The translations under genes and the position numbers were made by a program. A DNA stretch of 64,000 bases from Sandarakinorhabdus sp. AAP62 (GTDB lineage Bacteria > Pseudomonadota > Alphaproteobacteria > Sphingomonadales > Sphingomonadaceae), in assembly GCF_000331225.1 (NCBI RefSeq), contig NZ_ANFY01000007.1:486046-550045 (forward strand). Reading direction: 5' to 3'. Below are positions 16,154 to 25,292 of this stretch, one piece after another; positions within the stretch are counted from its first letter, which is position 1; every line of letters begins with the position of its first letter. The notes under the pieces are model-generated. The model searched no databases. It worked only from the letters and a program-made list of their open reading frames with translations, and was not told the DNA's origin.

Positions 16154-16804
16154 TCAGGGCGCCGGATGCATCGCCCGATCAACCCAGTGCGCGCACAGCG
16201 CCCCCGCCATTTGCGCGGCCAGGAACGCCGGCACGCTGGCCGGTGCGATGCCGTCGAAGGTGTCGGTGAGGCTGCGGGCAAAGGTGAGCGTGGGATTGGC
16301 AAAGCTGGTTGACGACGTGAACCAGCAGGCCGCCGTGATATAGAGCGCCACGCAGACCGGCACCGAGTCCGGCCGATGCCGCCCGCTGAGCAGCACGGTG
16401 AGCAGCAGGCCGAAAGTGGCGATGAATTCGCCCAGCCATTGCCCGGCGCCGTCGCGCACATGGCTGGAAAACTGCAGGATCGGCAGATCGAACATGGCGT
16501 GCGCGCACCACACGCCGGCAACACCGGCGACCAGCTGCACCGCCATCATCGCGGCGCCGCTGGCCCACGTGCCTTCGCCGCGCAGCCGCGTGACGATGGT
16601 GACGGCCGGATTGAAATGCGCGCCCGAGATCGGCCCGAGCATGGCGATCAGCACATAGAGCATCGCCGCAATCGCGCCGACATTGCCGATCAGCGCCACC
16701 GCGACATTGCCGCCGGCCAGCCGCTCCGCCATCACGCCCGAACCCACCACGCAGGCAAACAGCAGGAAACTGCCCAGCGCCTCGCCCACCAATATCGCCC
16801 GCAT
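16154..16804 (-). CDS. Aquaporin/MIP family channel
   Basis: 216 residues from the ATG at 16804; longer in-frame starts add a charged leader without support. Six membrane segments are visible. The first pore motif is canonical (SGAHFNPAVT), while the second is FANPTLTFAR (NPT rather than NPA). The Arg after the second motif is present, as in the selectivity filter. MIP channels pass water, glycerol or metalloids such as arsenite; the NPT variant and lack of neighbours leave the solute open. The 3' end lies close to a convergent small gene. Confidence 0.9.
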   Translation of the reverse strand: MRAILVGEALGSFLLFACVVGSGVMAERLAGGNVAVALIGNVGAIAAMLYVLIAMLGPISGAHFNPAVTIVTRLRGEGTWASGAAMMAVQLVAGVAGVWCAHAMFDLPILQFSSHVRDGAGQWLGEFIATFGLLLTVLLSGRHRPDSVPVCVALYITAACWFTSSTSFANPTLTFARSLTDTFDGIAPASVPAFLAAQMAGALCAHWVDRAMHPAP

Positions 16805-16869
16805 GCTGCCCCCCGCTTTCGCTGTTTTGGCCATCATCGGGGCACTGGCGCGGCTGTCAACCGCCCTGC

Positions 16870-17433
16870 TCACCGCATCGGGAAGGGCAGGCCGCGCTCC
16901 GCCACCGGCGGCAGCACGTCATCCACATCGATCACCCGCGCTTCATTGCTGCTGCCGGGCAGGGCGGCCAGCGTGGCGACGGCGCGATCCAGCACCACAT
17001 CCCACGCCGCCGCCATGGCCGGTGTGAAGCCATCCCCGCAGCCATCACGGATCACGGCGGCCACGATGGGCAGGAAATCGGCGAACACGGCGCGCGGGAT
17101 GCCATAGGCATCATGGGTAATGGCCTCCGTGCCCAGAAACGCCCCGCCCCAGCCGCCATCGGGCGCATGGGGAGCGGCCAGATCCAGCACCATTTCCAGG
17201 CTGCGGCTCAGCATCTCGCCACGGATGCGGCCCGAAGTATCGCGCCAGAATTCGGCTTCCATGGCCGGGTGCAACGCGAACAGCCGGGCATAGACCGCCG
17301 GCTGCGGATCGCCGATTCGGGCAACGGCCAGTTCCAGGCTGGCTTCAACGGCGGCGCGATCATCCATCAGCCCATGCTGCGCTGCGACCGCGTCGCCCAC
17401 AAGTAGCGGTTTTGCAGAGGGCAGCGCCACCAT
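16870..17433 (-). CDS. Globin-like protein
   Basis: 187 residues. The pattern VYARLFALHPAMEAEFW matches the A-C helix region of globins, THDAYGIPRAVFADFL the F-helix proximal-His segment, and FTPAMAAAWDVVLDRAV the H helix with its conserved AAW. A ~40-residue C-terminal tail follows. I read it as a divergent single-domain globin. Heme binding through the His of THDAYG is inferred. The start at 17433 has AAAGGG about 11 bases upstream, and an internal Met at residue 23 is an alternative. It is divergent from the J-domain gene. Confidence 0.65.
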   Translation of the reverse strand: MVALPSAKPLLVGDAVAAQHGLMDDRAAVEASLELAVARIGDPQPAVYARLFALHPAMEAEFWRDTSGRIRGEMLSRSLEMVLDLAAPHAPDGGWGGAFLGTEAITHDAYGIPRAVFADFLPIVAAVIRDGCGDGFTPAMAAAWDVVLDRAVATLAALPGSSNEARVIDVDDVLPPVAERGLPFPMR

Positions 17434-17560
17434 GACAGCGTTAACCCTTTATTGTCGCGCCAGCCATTGACAAATTGGTGACGATATTTAACAAAGGCTT
17501 TCTAGTGTTGTTGCGTTGGTGTGTTTGCGTAAGGCCAGCGCCGAGTTGGGGGATGTTCCG

Positions 17561-18175
17561 ATGTCCGATGCGCGGCCCTTTGTTGATTATTATGCGATCC
17601 TGCGGGTTCATCCCGAGTGCGATCACCGCACGCTGGAGATCGCTTATCGCAGCCTCGCGAAAATCTATCACCCCGATCATCCGGACACCGCCGACGTTGA
17701 CATGTTCAATGCGGTGATCGAGGCCTATCGCGCGCTCAAGGATCACGGCAAGCGCCTCGCCTATGACGCGCAATACAGCAGCCACACCGGCTTCGTGTTT
17801 TCCGCCGACGATGACATCCTGGCCGAAGAGCGCACCGCGCTGTCCGATGCCGATGTCCATGCCGAAGTGCTGCTCTATCTGTACAAGCGCCGCCGCGAAC
17901 GCGCGCAGGAGCCGGGCGTGGGCCAGTATGAACTGCAGCGCCTGCTGGGCTGCAGCAACGAGGCCTTTGATTTCCACGCCTGGTATCTGAAGGCCAAGGG
18001 CCTGATCGAAACCACCGACGCCGGCACGCTGGCCATCACCATCGCCGGGGTGGACCATGTGATCAGCACGTCGCGCGCCACCGCGCAGGAAAAGCTGCGC
18101 ATTACCACCCAGTTCGGCGCCAGCCACGGCCCCAATGCGGGCCCACGCGCCTGGCCGCACGCCGCCGCCGCCTGA
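17561..18175 (+). CDS. J-domain (DnaJ-like) protein
   Basis: 204 residues from the ATG at 17561 with GGGGGA about 8 bases upstream. The J domain is N-terminal (about residues 8-70), with the HPD tripeptide in KIYHPDHPDT, preceded by DYYAILRVHPECD, and the helix-IV region RALKDHGKRLAYDAQY. The remainder has a winged-helix-like stretch (QYELQRLLGCSNEAFDFHAWYLKAKGLIETT) that could bind nucleic acid or protein. It lacks the Gly/Phe and zinc domains of true DnaJ, so it is a specialised co-chaperone for DnaK. A TTGACA lies at 17467-17472 upstream. Confidence 0.87.
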   Translation: MSDARPFVDYYAILRVHPECDHRTLEIAYRSLAKIYHPDHPDTADVDMFNAVIEAYRALKDHGKRLAYDAQYSSHTGFVFSADDDILAEERTALSDADVHAEVLLYLYKRRRERAQEPGVGQYELQRLLGCSNEAFDFHAWYLKAKGLIETTDAGTLAITIAGVDHVISTSRATAQEKLRITTQFGASHGPNAGPRAWPHAAAA

Positions 18176-18299
18176 ACCGGGCCGGCTTGCGCCCGGCCTG
18201 TCTGGCAGCGATCCGGTCAGGGCCCCAAGCTGATGGACGCACGCGCCGCTTGGCGTTAGGGAACGGGCAACCCCGTTTCTTCTTGCAAAGCCTGATCCT

Positions 18300-20021
18300 G
18301 TGAACCTGTTTACCGACTATGCCGCGATTCTGAAAGCGGCACTGGCTGAACTGACCGAAGCTGGCACGCTGCCGGCTGGCCTGTCGCTTGCCAATGTGAC
18401 GGTCGAGCCGCCACGCGATGCCTCCCACGGCGATCTGGCCACCAATGCCGCGATGGTGCTGGCCAAGCCGGCCGGCCTGAACCCGCGCGCGCTCGCCGAA
18501 GCGCTGGTTTCCGCCCTGCGCACCAAGCCGGGCATCGCCGCCGCCGAAGTCGCCGGGCCGGGCTTCATCAACCTGAAACTGGCCGACAACGTGTGGCACG
18601 CACAGATCAACGCGATGCTGACCGCCGGCGCCGATTATGGCCGTTCCACCGCGGGCCAGGCCAAGCGCATCAATGTCGAATATGTCTCCGCCAATCCCAC
18701 CGGGCCGATGCACATGGGCCATTGCCGGGGTGCCGTGGTGGGCGATGCGCTGGCCGGCTTGCTGGAATATGCCGGCTGGCAGGTGACGCGCGAATATTAC
18801 ATCAACGATGCCGGCGGCCAGGTCGATACGCTCGCCCGCTCCGCCCACCTGCGGTATCGCGAGGCGCTGGGCGAAAGCATCGAGATCCCGGAAGGCTTCT
18901 ACCCCGGCGACTATCTGGTGCCGGTGGGTCAGGCGCTTGCCGCCGAGTTTGGCGACGCGCATGTGGGGGCACCCGAATCCGCCTGGCTGGCCCTGTTCCG
19001 CACGCGCACCGTGGCGCTGATGATGGAGCGTATCCGCGCCGATCTCGCCCTGCTCGGCATCGCACAGTCGGTGTTCTTCTCCGAAGCCTCGCTCGGCCCC
19101 AAGGTGAGGCAAGCGCTTGAAACGCTGAAGGCCAAGGGCCTGATCTATGAAGGCGTGCTGGAAAAGCCGAAGGGCGAAGCCGCCGATGATTGGGAACCGC
19201 GCCCGCAGACATTGTTTCGCTCGACCGATTTCGGCGACGATCAGGACCGGGCGATGATGAAATCGAACGGCAGCTGGACCTATTTTGCCGGCGACGTCGC
19301 CTATCATTGGGACAAGCTGACCCGGGGCTATGACGCGCTGGTCAACATCTTTGGCGCCGATCACGCCGGCTATGTGAAGCGGATGACGGCGGCGGTGAAG
19401 GCGCTGTCGGACGGCCGGGTGCCGCTCGACATCAAGATCGTGAACCTGGTGAAATTGCTGCGTGCTGGCGAGCCGGTGAAGATGTCCAAGCGGGCCGGCA
19501 CCTTCGTGACACTGGGCGAAGTGGTGGAGGAAGTGGGCAAGGATGTCGTCCGCTTCGTGATGCTCACCAAGCGGCCGGAATCGATGATGGATTTCGATTT
19601 CGCCAAGGTGGTGGAGCAGAGCCGCGACAATCCGGTGTTCTATGTGCAGTACGCCCACGCCCGCATTGCTTCCTTGGGCCGCAAGGTCGCCGAAGCCGGA
19701 TTGGTGCTGCCGGAGCCTGACCTGACGTTGCTCGACTCCGACGAACTGAATGTGGTGAAGATGGCCGCCAACTTCCCGCGCATCGTCGAACAGGCCGCCG
19801 ATGCCCGCGAACCGCACCGCATCGCCTTCTACCTCGGCGATCTCGCGGCGGCCTTCCACAGCCAGTGGAACGCCGGCAATGATGATGCGACCCGTCGCTT
19901 CGTGCTGGCGGATCGGCCTGACTTGACGGCAGCGCGGCTGGCAATGGCGCGCGCGGTCGGGCAAGTGATCAGGAACGGCCTCGCCGTCATCGGCGTCGCC
20001 GCAGCGGAGGAGCTGCACTGA
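18300..20021 (+). CDS. argS: Arginyl-tRNA synthetase
   Basis: 573 residues, class I synthetase, GTG start at 18300. The N-terminal Add-1 domain precedes the HIGH-type signature MHMGHCRGA (near residue 140). The KMSK loop is VKMSKRAGT, and the C-terminal anticodon-binding domain ends with LDDPS-like helices. It charges tRNA-Arg with ATP. It starts a tight operon: the stop overlaps the next start as TGATG. Length and motifs are complete. Confidence 0.97.
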   Translation: MNLFTDYAAILKAALAELTEAGTLPAGLSLANVTVEPPRDASHGDLATNAAMVLAKPAGLNPRALAEALVSALRTKPGIAAAEVAGPGFINLKLADNVWHAQINAMLTAGADYGRSTAGQAKRINVEYVSANPTGPMHMGHCRGAVVGDALAGLLEYAGWQVTREYYINDAGGQVDTLARSAHLRYREALGESIEIPEGFYPGDYLVPVGQALAAEFGDAHVGAPESAWLALFRTRTVALMMERIRADLALLGIAQSVFFSEASLGPKVRQALETLKAKGLIYEGVLEKPKGEAADDWEPRPQTLFRSTDFGDDQDRAMMKSNGSWTYFAGDVAYHWDKLTRGYDALVNIFGADHAGYVKRMTAAVKALSDGRVPLDIKIVNLVKLLRAGEPVKMSKRAGTFVTLGEVVEEVGKDVVRFVMLTKRPESMMDFDFAKVVEQSRDNPVFYVQYAHARIASLGRKVAEAGLVLPEPDLTLLDSDELNVVKMAANFPRIVEQAADAREPHRIAFYLGDLAAAFHSQWNAGNDDATRRFVLADRPDLTAARLAMARAVGQVIRNGLAVIGVAAAEELH

Positions 20022-20848
20022 TGGCCGGTCGCGACGAGGATGCCCCCTGGCTGGCCGAAGCCGCGCCGCTGCGGGCGGAGCCGAAGAAGCGCCCGCTCCT
20101 CAATATCATCATCGCCGTGCTGGCGTTGGGCGCGGTGGCGGCAGTGGCGTTGCTGATGCTGCTCGGGCGCCGCGATGGTGGGTCGTCCCAGGGCTATATG
20201 GAAGCCGATCAGGCGCCGCTGATCGAAGCCGATGCCGGCCCCTACAAGGTGCCACCCGCGGATCGCCAGGGCATGGATGTGCAGGGCGACGGCGAAGTGA
20301 TTCACGAAGCGGTGCGCGGCGAGAATCCCGGCGCAGTGATCGACATGGGCGCCCTGCCCGAAGAGCCGATCGGCCGCCCGCGCGATCTGCTGCCGCCCGA
20401 TGGCGCCGCGCCGCCGGCTGGCCCGCAAAGCGCAATGCCGCCAGCCGCCGCCGGGCAACCCGTGCAGGTGCAGGTGATGCCGGCCGGACCGCCGCCTGCT
20501 GCTGTTCGCACGGTGCCAGCGCGTCCGCCGGTTGCAGCGCCGGCGGCGGCCAAGCCGGCCGCTGCGCCGCCCGTCGCCGTGAAGCCGGCACCAGTGGTGA
20601 CCAAGGCGGCCGCTGCGCCCGCCGCCAAGGCCGCAACGGTGCAGATTGGCGCCTTTTCCAGCGAGGCCAAGGCCGAGGAAGAATGGGCCCGCGTCGCCGG
20701 CAAGGGCAGCCTGACCGGCAAACGCATCGAAAAGCTCACCTCGTCCACCGGCAAGACACTGTGGCGGGTGCGCGGCACGGCAGCCGATCCCGATGCCGCC
20801 TGCAAGGCGATCCTGGCCGCGAAGGGTGCCTGCGAGGTGAAGAAGTGA
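20021..20848 (+). CDS. SPOR-domain cell envelope protein
   Basis: 275 residues with a cytoplasmic N-terminus, a single membrane anchor (about residues 25-47, LLNIIIAVLALGAVAAVALLMLL), a long Pro/Ala/Val-rich periplasmic linker (residues ~125-200) and a C-terminal SPOR domain from about residue 203 (ATVQIGAFSSEAKAEEEWARVA). SPOR domains bind denuded peptidoglycan glycans at division sites. Its position between argS and nagZ fits the usual alphaproteobacterial order. One-base overlaps on both sides indicate translational coupling. Confidence 0.92.
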   Translation: MAGRDEDAPWLAEAAPLRAEPKKRPLLNIIIAVLALGAVAAVALLMLLGRRDGGSSQGYMEADQAPLIEADAGPYKVPPADRQGMDVQGDGEVIHEAVRGENPGAVIDMGALPEEPIGRPRDLLPPDGAAPPAGPQSAMPPAAAGQPVQVQVMPAGPPPAAVRTVPARPPVAAPAAAKPAAAPPVAVKPAPVVTKAAAAPAAKAATVQIGAFSSEAKAEEEWARVAGKGSLTGKRIEKLTSSTGKTLWRVRGTAADPDAACKAILAAKGACEVKK

Positions 20849-21888
20849 TGCAGCCGCTGTTCCTCGGTCTCGCCGGGCTTACCCTGAATGACGAGGAACG
20901 CGCACTGTTCCGCGCGGCGGGCCCTGCCGGCTATATCCTGTTCAAGCGCAACATCGATTCGCCCGACCAGGTGCGCGCGCTGACCCAGTCGCTGCGCGAT
21001 CTGGCTGGCCGTGATGTGCCGATCCTGATCGATCAGGAAGGCGGCCGCGTCGCCCGGCTGCGCCCGCCGCATTGGCCGGAGTTCCCGACCGGCGAACGGT
21101 TCGGCCTGCTTTATGACAAGGCGCCGATCACCGCGATCGAGGCCTGCCGGCTGAACGCGCTGGCGCTCGCGGCACTGCTGAGGGAACTGGGCATCAACGT
21201 CGATTGCCTGCCCCTTCTCGATGTGCGCGACCCTGGCGGCCACGACATCATCGGCGATCGCGCGTTCGGTGCCGAACCGATGGTGGTTTCAGCGCTCGGC
21301 AAGGCGGTGCTCGATGGCTTTCAGGCCGGCGGCATCTGCGGCGTCGTCAAGCATATCCCCGGCCATGGCCGTGCCCGCGCCGACAGCCATCTCGAACTGC
21401 CTGTGGTCACCACCAGCCGCGACGAACTGGAACGCGATTTCGAACCCTTCCGCCGCCTTGCTGACGCGCCGATGGCGATGACCGCACATATCACCTACAC
21501 CGCGCTCGACGCCCATCGCTGCGCCACGCTGTCGCCAACGGTGATCGACTTCATCCGCAATGGTATCGGCTTTGGCGGCCTGCTGATGTCCGACGATCTC
21601 GGCATGCATGCGCTCGGCAATCCGCAATCGGGCGGCCACCCGCCGGGCAGCAATGCGCTTTCCGATTTCGGCGCCCGGGCCTTGGCCTGCCTTGATGCCG
21701 GCTGCGATATTGCGCTGCACTGTTCCGGTGATTTCGCCGAAATGCGCAGCATTGTCGAAGCCGCGCCGGTGATGAGCGACGCCGCTGCGACCCGCCTCGC
21801 TGCCGCCATGGCCTGGATGGGGCCGGGTGATTCGACCCCGGTGGCCGAATGGGCCGCCGCCCGCGACACGCTGCTGGCGCTGGCGTGA
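20848..21888 (+). CDS. nagZ: Beta-N-acetylhexosaminidase NagZ (glycoside hydrolase family 3)
   Basis: 346 residues from the ATG at 20848 (TGATG overlap with the preceding gene). It removes GlcNAc from anhydromuropeptides in peptidoglycan recycling, in the cytoplasm. The diagnostic loop KHIPGHGRARADSH supplies the Asp-His acid/base dyad, and SDDLGMHAL contains the nucleophile Asp. The length is normal for NagZ. Its link to a SPOR protein and scp genes is typical for the class. Confidence 0.96.
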   Translation: MQPLFLGLAGLTLNDEERALFRAAGPAGYILFKRNIDSPDQVRALTQSLRDLAGRDVPILIDQEGGRVARLRPPHWPEFPTGERFGLLYDKAPITAIEACRLNALALAALLRELGINVDCLPLLDVRDPGGHDIIGDRAFGAEPMVVSALGKAVLDGFQAGGICGVVKHIPGHGRARADSHLELPVVTTSRDELERDFEPFRRLADAPMAMTAHITYTALDAHRCATLSPTVIDFIRNGIGFGGLLMSDDLGMHALGNPQSGGHPPGSNALSDFGARALACLDAGCDIALHCSGDFAEMRSIVEAAPVMSDAAATRLAAAMAWMGPGDSTPVAEWAAARDTLLALA

Positions 21889-22661
21889 CCGAGGCGGACG
21901 CGCAATTCGATCTGCCGGTGCGGGCTGCGCCGGAAACGGCCACGCTGATCCTGCAACTGGGCAGCTGGGAAGGCCCGCTCGATCTTCTGCTCACCCTGGC
22001 GCGGGCGCAAAAGGTGGATCTGGCCCAGATTTCCATCCTGGCGCTGGTCGATCAATATCTGGATTTCATCCGGGATGCGAAAGCGCTCAGCCTCGAATTG
22101 GCCGCCGATTACCTCGTGATGGCGGCCTGGCTGGCCTATCTGAAATCCCTGCTGCTGCTGCCGAAGGACCCGGAGGCCGAGCCCGATCCGGCCGAGCTGG
22201 CGCTGAAACTGCAGTTCCAGCTGCAACGGCTCGAAGCGATGCGCGAGGCCGGCCAGCGCCTGCTCGCCCGCCCGCAACTGGGCTGGGACCTGTTCCGCCG
22301 CCCCAATCCCGAAGGCCTCGCCGAAGACAGGCGCGCCATCTACGACTGCAGCTATTATGATCTGCTGTCGGCTTATGGTGCGATCACGGCGCGACGCTCG
22401 CGCTCTGTCCATGTCGTCCGCCGCCGGCCGGTGATGGCGCTCGATGAAGCCATTGAACGGCTTGAACATTTGTTGGGCCGCAGCATCGACTGGACGGAGC
22501 TTGTACGCTTCCTGCCCGCCGATCTGGCCGATGAATCCTATGCCCGCTCGGTGCTGGCCTCCAGCTTTGTCGCCGCGCTCGAACTCACCCGCCAGGGCAA
22601 GGCGACGCTGAGCCAGGGCGCTGCCTTTGCCCCGATCCTGCTGAAAGCCCGTCATGAGTGA
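21885..22661 (+). CDS. scpA: Segregation and condensation protein A
   Basis: 258 residues from the GTG at 21885, overlapping the nagZ stop by four bases. ScpA is the kleisin subunit of the SMC-ScpAB condensin. Its N-terminal motif WEGPLDLLLTLARAQKVDL and following QYLDF and LVMAAWLAYLKSLLLLP are characteristic, and a C-terminal winged helix ends at FAPILLKARHE. It is followed with an 8-base overlap by scpB. Confidence 0.96.
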   Translation: MTEADAQFDLPVRAAPETATLILQLGSWEGPLDLLLTLARAQKVDLAQISILALVDQYLDFIRDAKALSLELAADYLVMAAWLAYLKSLLLLPKDPEAEPDPAELALKLQFQLQRLEAMREAGQRLLARPQLGWDLFRRPNPEGLAEDRRAIYDCSYYDLLSAYGAITARRSRSVHVVRRRPVMALDEAIERLEHLLGRSIDWTELVRFLPADLADESYARSVLASSFVAALELTRQGKATLSQGAAFAPILLKARHE

Positions 22662-23226
22662 AGATTTCGCCCTGACCCGTGCCCTGGAAGCGATCCTGTT
22701 TGCCGCCGAAGCGCCGCTGTCGCTGACCGAGCTGACCCGCCATGTCGGCGAGCGTGGTGACCTGCTGCCCACATTGCGTGCATTGGCGGCCAGCTATGAA
22801 CCGCGCGGCATCAACCTCGTCGAGCGCGGCGGCAAGTGGCAGTTCCAGACCGCGCCCGACTTGGGCCATTTCCTGCGCACCAGCCGCGAGACCGTGAAGA
22901 AGCTGAGCCGCGCCGGCGTCGAGACGCTGGCGGTGATTGCCTATCACGAGCCGGTGACCCGCCCGGAAATCGAGGAAATCCGCGGCGTTGCGGTTTCGGG
23001 TGGCACCATCGACGTGCTGATGGAAGCTGGCTGGGTGCGCCCCGCCGGCCGCCGCGAAACCCCGGGACGGCCGCTGCAATATGCGACGACGCCGGAATTC
23101 CTCGCCCACTTCAACCTCGCCAGCCGCCGCGATCTGCCCGGCATGGCTGATCTGAAAGCCGCCGGCCTGCTCGATCGCGAACCACCGCGCGAATTGCCAT
23201 TGCCGCTGGGCGGGCGGGAGGAATGA
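22654..23226 (+). CDS. scpB: Segregation and condensation protein B
   Basis: 190 residues forming tandem winged helices: RALEAILFAAEAPLSLTELTRHVG at the start and AGVETLAVIAYHEPVTRPEIEEIRGV in the centre, then GRRETPGRPLQYATTPEFLAHF. It binds ScpA/SMC for chromosome compaction. It overlaps scpA. In many relatives tatABC follow scpB; here a hairpin and a convergent gene follow instead. Confidence 0.96.
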   Translation: MSEDFALTRALEAILFAAEAPLSLTELTRHVGERGDLLPTLRALAASYEPRGINLVERGGKWQFQTAPDLGHFLRTSRETVKKLSRAGVETLAVIAYHEPVTRPEIEEIRGVAVSGGTIDVLMEAGWVRPAGRRETPGRPLQYATTPEFLAHFNLASRRDLPGMADLKAAGLLDREPPRELPLPLGGREE

Positions 23227-23230
23227 AAGA

Positions 23231-23259
23231 GCCCGCTCACGCCTTGGGCATGAGCGGGC
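23231..23259. terminator. Bidirectional hairpin between scpB and trcR
   Basis: Stem GCCCGCTCA (23231-23239) with TGAGCGGGC (23251-23259), an 11-base loop, then TTT on the plus strand and TCTTTC on the minus strand. It lies between convergent genes. The core (GGCATGAGCGGG type) also appears in the long hairpin at 41082-41160. Confidence 0.7.
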
Positions 23260-23285
23260 TTTGAGGCTTCAGCGGGACAGCAGAA

Positions 23286-23972
23286 TCAACGGCGGAACAG
23301 CGCCTCGCCCTGCTCCAGCGCGGTGCCGGGCGTGGTCGAAACCGGGGTTTCCGGCGCATTGGCCGCCGCGTGGCGTTCGGCCTGCAGCTGGTTGATCAGC
23401 GCGGCGCGATCGGCTTCCACCTTCTCCGGATCCACGGTCGTGTCGATACCGGCCTTCTTGGCAGCAGCGGCCACCAGCGCATCCATTTCGCGCTGGCTGG
23501 TCAGGCCCAGGGTCACCGGATCACGCGCCTGCAGGTTGGCGTAATTCCAGTGGCTCTTGTCGCGGATGGCGGCGATCGTTGTCTTGGTGGTGCCGATCAG
23601 CTTGGAAATCTGGCCGTCGGTGATTTCCGGGTGATTCTTGATGATCCACAAGATGCCATCCGGCTTGTCCTGGCGCTTGGAAACCGGCGTGTAGCGCGGG
23701 CCGGACGTGCGGCGCGCCTGTTCCGGCATCCGCGAAATCTTGATGGCATAGTCCGGGTTGGCTTCGCCCTTGTCCAGCTCTTCGCGGGTCAATTCGCCAG
23801 CGCGGATCGGATCGCGACCCTTCAGCTTGGTGGCGGCGGTATCATCGGCGATGGCCTGGATTTCCAGAATGTGGAGCCCGCAGAAATCGGCGATCTGCGA
23901 AAAGGTCAGCGCGCTGTTGTCCACCAGCCAGGCGGCGGTGGCATGCTGCATCAGGGGCAGGGTGGTGGCCAT
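23286..23972 (-). CDS. trcR: TrcR/DUF1013 cell-cycle transcriptional regulator
   Basis: 228 residues from the ATG at 23972, with AAGGA about 8 bases upstream; the longer frame is not supported. The sequence MATTLPLMQHATAAWLVDN, FSQIADFCGLHILEIQAIADD and NHPEITDGQISKLIGTTKTTI gives two helix-turn-helix-like regions typical of DUF1013. The family is conserved across alphaproteobacteria, where TrcR is linked to GcrA/CtrA-type cell-cycle transcription. The tail is Ala/Thr/Pro-rich and likely disordered. Confidence 0.9.
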   Translation of the reverse strand: MATTLPLMQHATAAWLVDNSALTFSQIADFCGLHILEIQAIADDTAATKLKGRDPIRAGELTREELDKGEANPDYAIKISRMPEQARRTSGPRYTPVSKRQDKPDGILWIIKNHPEITDGQISKLIGTTKTTIAAIRDKSHWNYANLQARDPVTLGLTSQREMDALVAAAAKKAGIDTTVDPEKVEADRAALINQLQAERHAAANAPETPVSTTPGTALEQGEALFRR

Positions 23973-24071
23973 AGGGGGCTTCCTTCTCGAACATGAAAAC
24001 AGCCGCCCCTTGGGGGACGGCTGGACGCACCGGCTTGTAATGGAGCCACGCCTGTGGCGCAAGGGCAGGTG

Positions 24072-25292
24072 ATGATGCCTTCTGCCGCCCAACTGGCCGC
24101 CCTTGATGCGGCCGATCCGCTTTCCCACGCCCGCGACCGCTTCCGGTTGCCACCGGGCGTCGTCTATCTCGACGGCAACTCGTTGGGGCCATTGCCCGCC
24201 GCCCTGCCGGATCGCCTGGCGCAGACGGTGGCGGGCGAGTGGGGCGAGGGCCTGATCCGCAGCTGGAACGATGCCGGCTGGATCGATCTGCCGGTCACGC
24301 TAGGTGCCGCCATCGCGCCGATCGTCGGCGCCGAGCCGGAATCGGTGGTCGCCTGCGATTCGGTCAGCCTCAACCTGTTCAAGCTGGCCAGCGCCGCGCT
24401 GGCAATGCGCCCCGGCCGTCGCACGATCCTGATGGAAGCCAGCGATTTCCCCACCGATGCCTATGTGATGCAGGGCCTGGCGCAGCTGGCGGGTGCGAAG
24501 CTGAAGCGGGTGCCGCGGGCCGAATTGGGGGCGGCGCTCGATGATGATGTCGGGCTGCTGCTGCTGACCCACGCACATTATGTCACCTCGCAAGTGCACG
24601 ACATGGCCGCGATGAGTGCTGCCGCCCACGCCGCTGGCGCGCTGACCTTGTGGGATCTGTCGCATTCCGCCGGCGCGCTTGTGGTCAATCTCGATGCCGA
24701 CGGCGCCGATTTCGCCGTCGGCTGCGGCTACAAGTTCCTCAACGGCGGCCCCGGCGCGCCGGCCTTCGCCTATCTGGCCCGCCGCCACTGGGACGCGGCG
24801 CTGCCGGCGCTGACCGGCTGGATGGGCCACGCCGCCCCGTTCGATTTCGCGGCCGACTATGCACCTGCATCAGGCGCACGCCGCCTGCTCACCGGCACCC
24901 CGCCGATCCTCGCCATGCGCGCGCTGGAAGCCGGGGTGGCGACGTTCGACGGCATCGATCTGGCGCAGGCCGAGGCCAAATCCCGCCACCTCGTTCAGCT
25001 GTTCGCGGCGGGCGCCGCGACGCTGCCCGGCGTCACCGTGGACGCACCTCCTGCTGGCCGCCACGGTGCCCATGTCATCATCCGCCATCCGGAAGCCCGT
25101 CGCGTGATGAGCGCCCTGATCGCCCGCGGCGTCATCGGCGACATGCGTCCGCCCGACGCCATGCGCTTCGGCTTCCCGGCGCTCACCACGCGTTTTGCCG
25201 ATGTGGGCCTGGCGCTGGAAACCCTGCGCGCGGTGCTGACCAGCGGCGAATGGCAGGAAGAGCGTTTCGCGCCAAAGGGTATGGTCAGCTGA
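24072..25292 (+). CDS. kynU: Kynureninase
   Basis: 406 residues from the ATG at 24072 (an adjacent ATG at 24075 and an upstream GTG at 24054 are possible). This PLP enzyme cleaves kynurenine to anthranilate and alanine. Motifs are YLDGNSLGPLP at the N-terminus, the PLP-contact LWDLSHSAGALVV, and the Schiff-base Lys in GCGYKFLNGGPG. No other kynurenine-pathway gene is in the window. Its last 8 bases overlap those of the convergent quinone reductase. Confidence 0.95.
   Translation: MMPSAAQLAALDAADPLSHARDRFRLPPGVVYLDGNSLGPLPAALPDRLAQTVAGEWGEGLIRSWNDAGWIDLPVTLGAAIAPIVGAEPESVVACDSVSLNLFKLASAALAMRPGRRTILMEASDFPTDAYVMQGLAQLAGAKLKRVPRAELGAALDDDVGLLLLTHAHYVTSQVHDMAAMSAAAHAAGALTLWDLSHSAGALVVNLDADGADFAVGCGYKFLNGGPGAPAFAYLARRHWDAALPALTGWMGHAAPFDFAADYAPASGARRLLTGTPPILAMRALEAGVATFDGIDLAQAEAKSRHLVQLFAAGAATLPGVTVDAPPAGRHGAHVIIRHPEARRVMSALIARGVIGDMRPPDAMRFGFPALTTRFADVGLALETLRAVLTSGEWQEERFAPKGMVS

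Noticed and set aside
17467..17490. TTGACA with TATTTA as a sigma-70 promoter for the J-domain gene
   Set aside because: The spacing is only 12 bases; TTGACA alone is not enough, so it was only mentioned.
18102..20018. 638-codon antisense frame across argS
   Set aside because: It lies antisense to a clear class I synthetase and has no recognisable domain.
24054..24071. GTG start giving kynureninase six extra residues
   Set aside because: The ATG at 24072 has a better-spaced AAGGG site and matches the family start.
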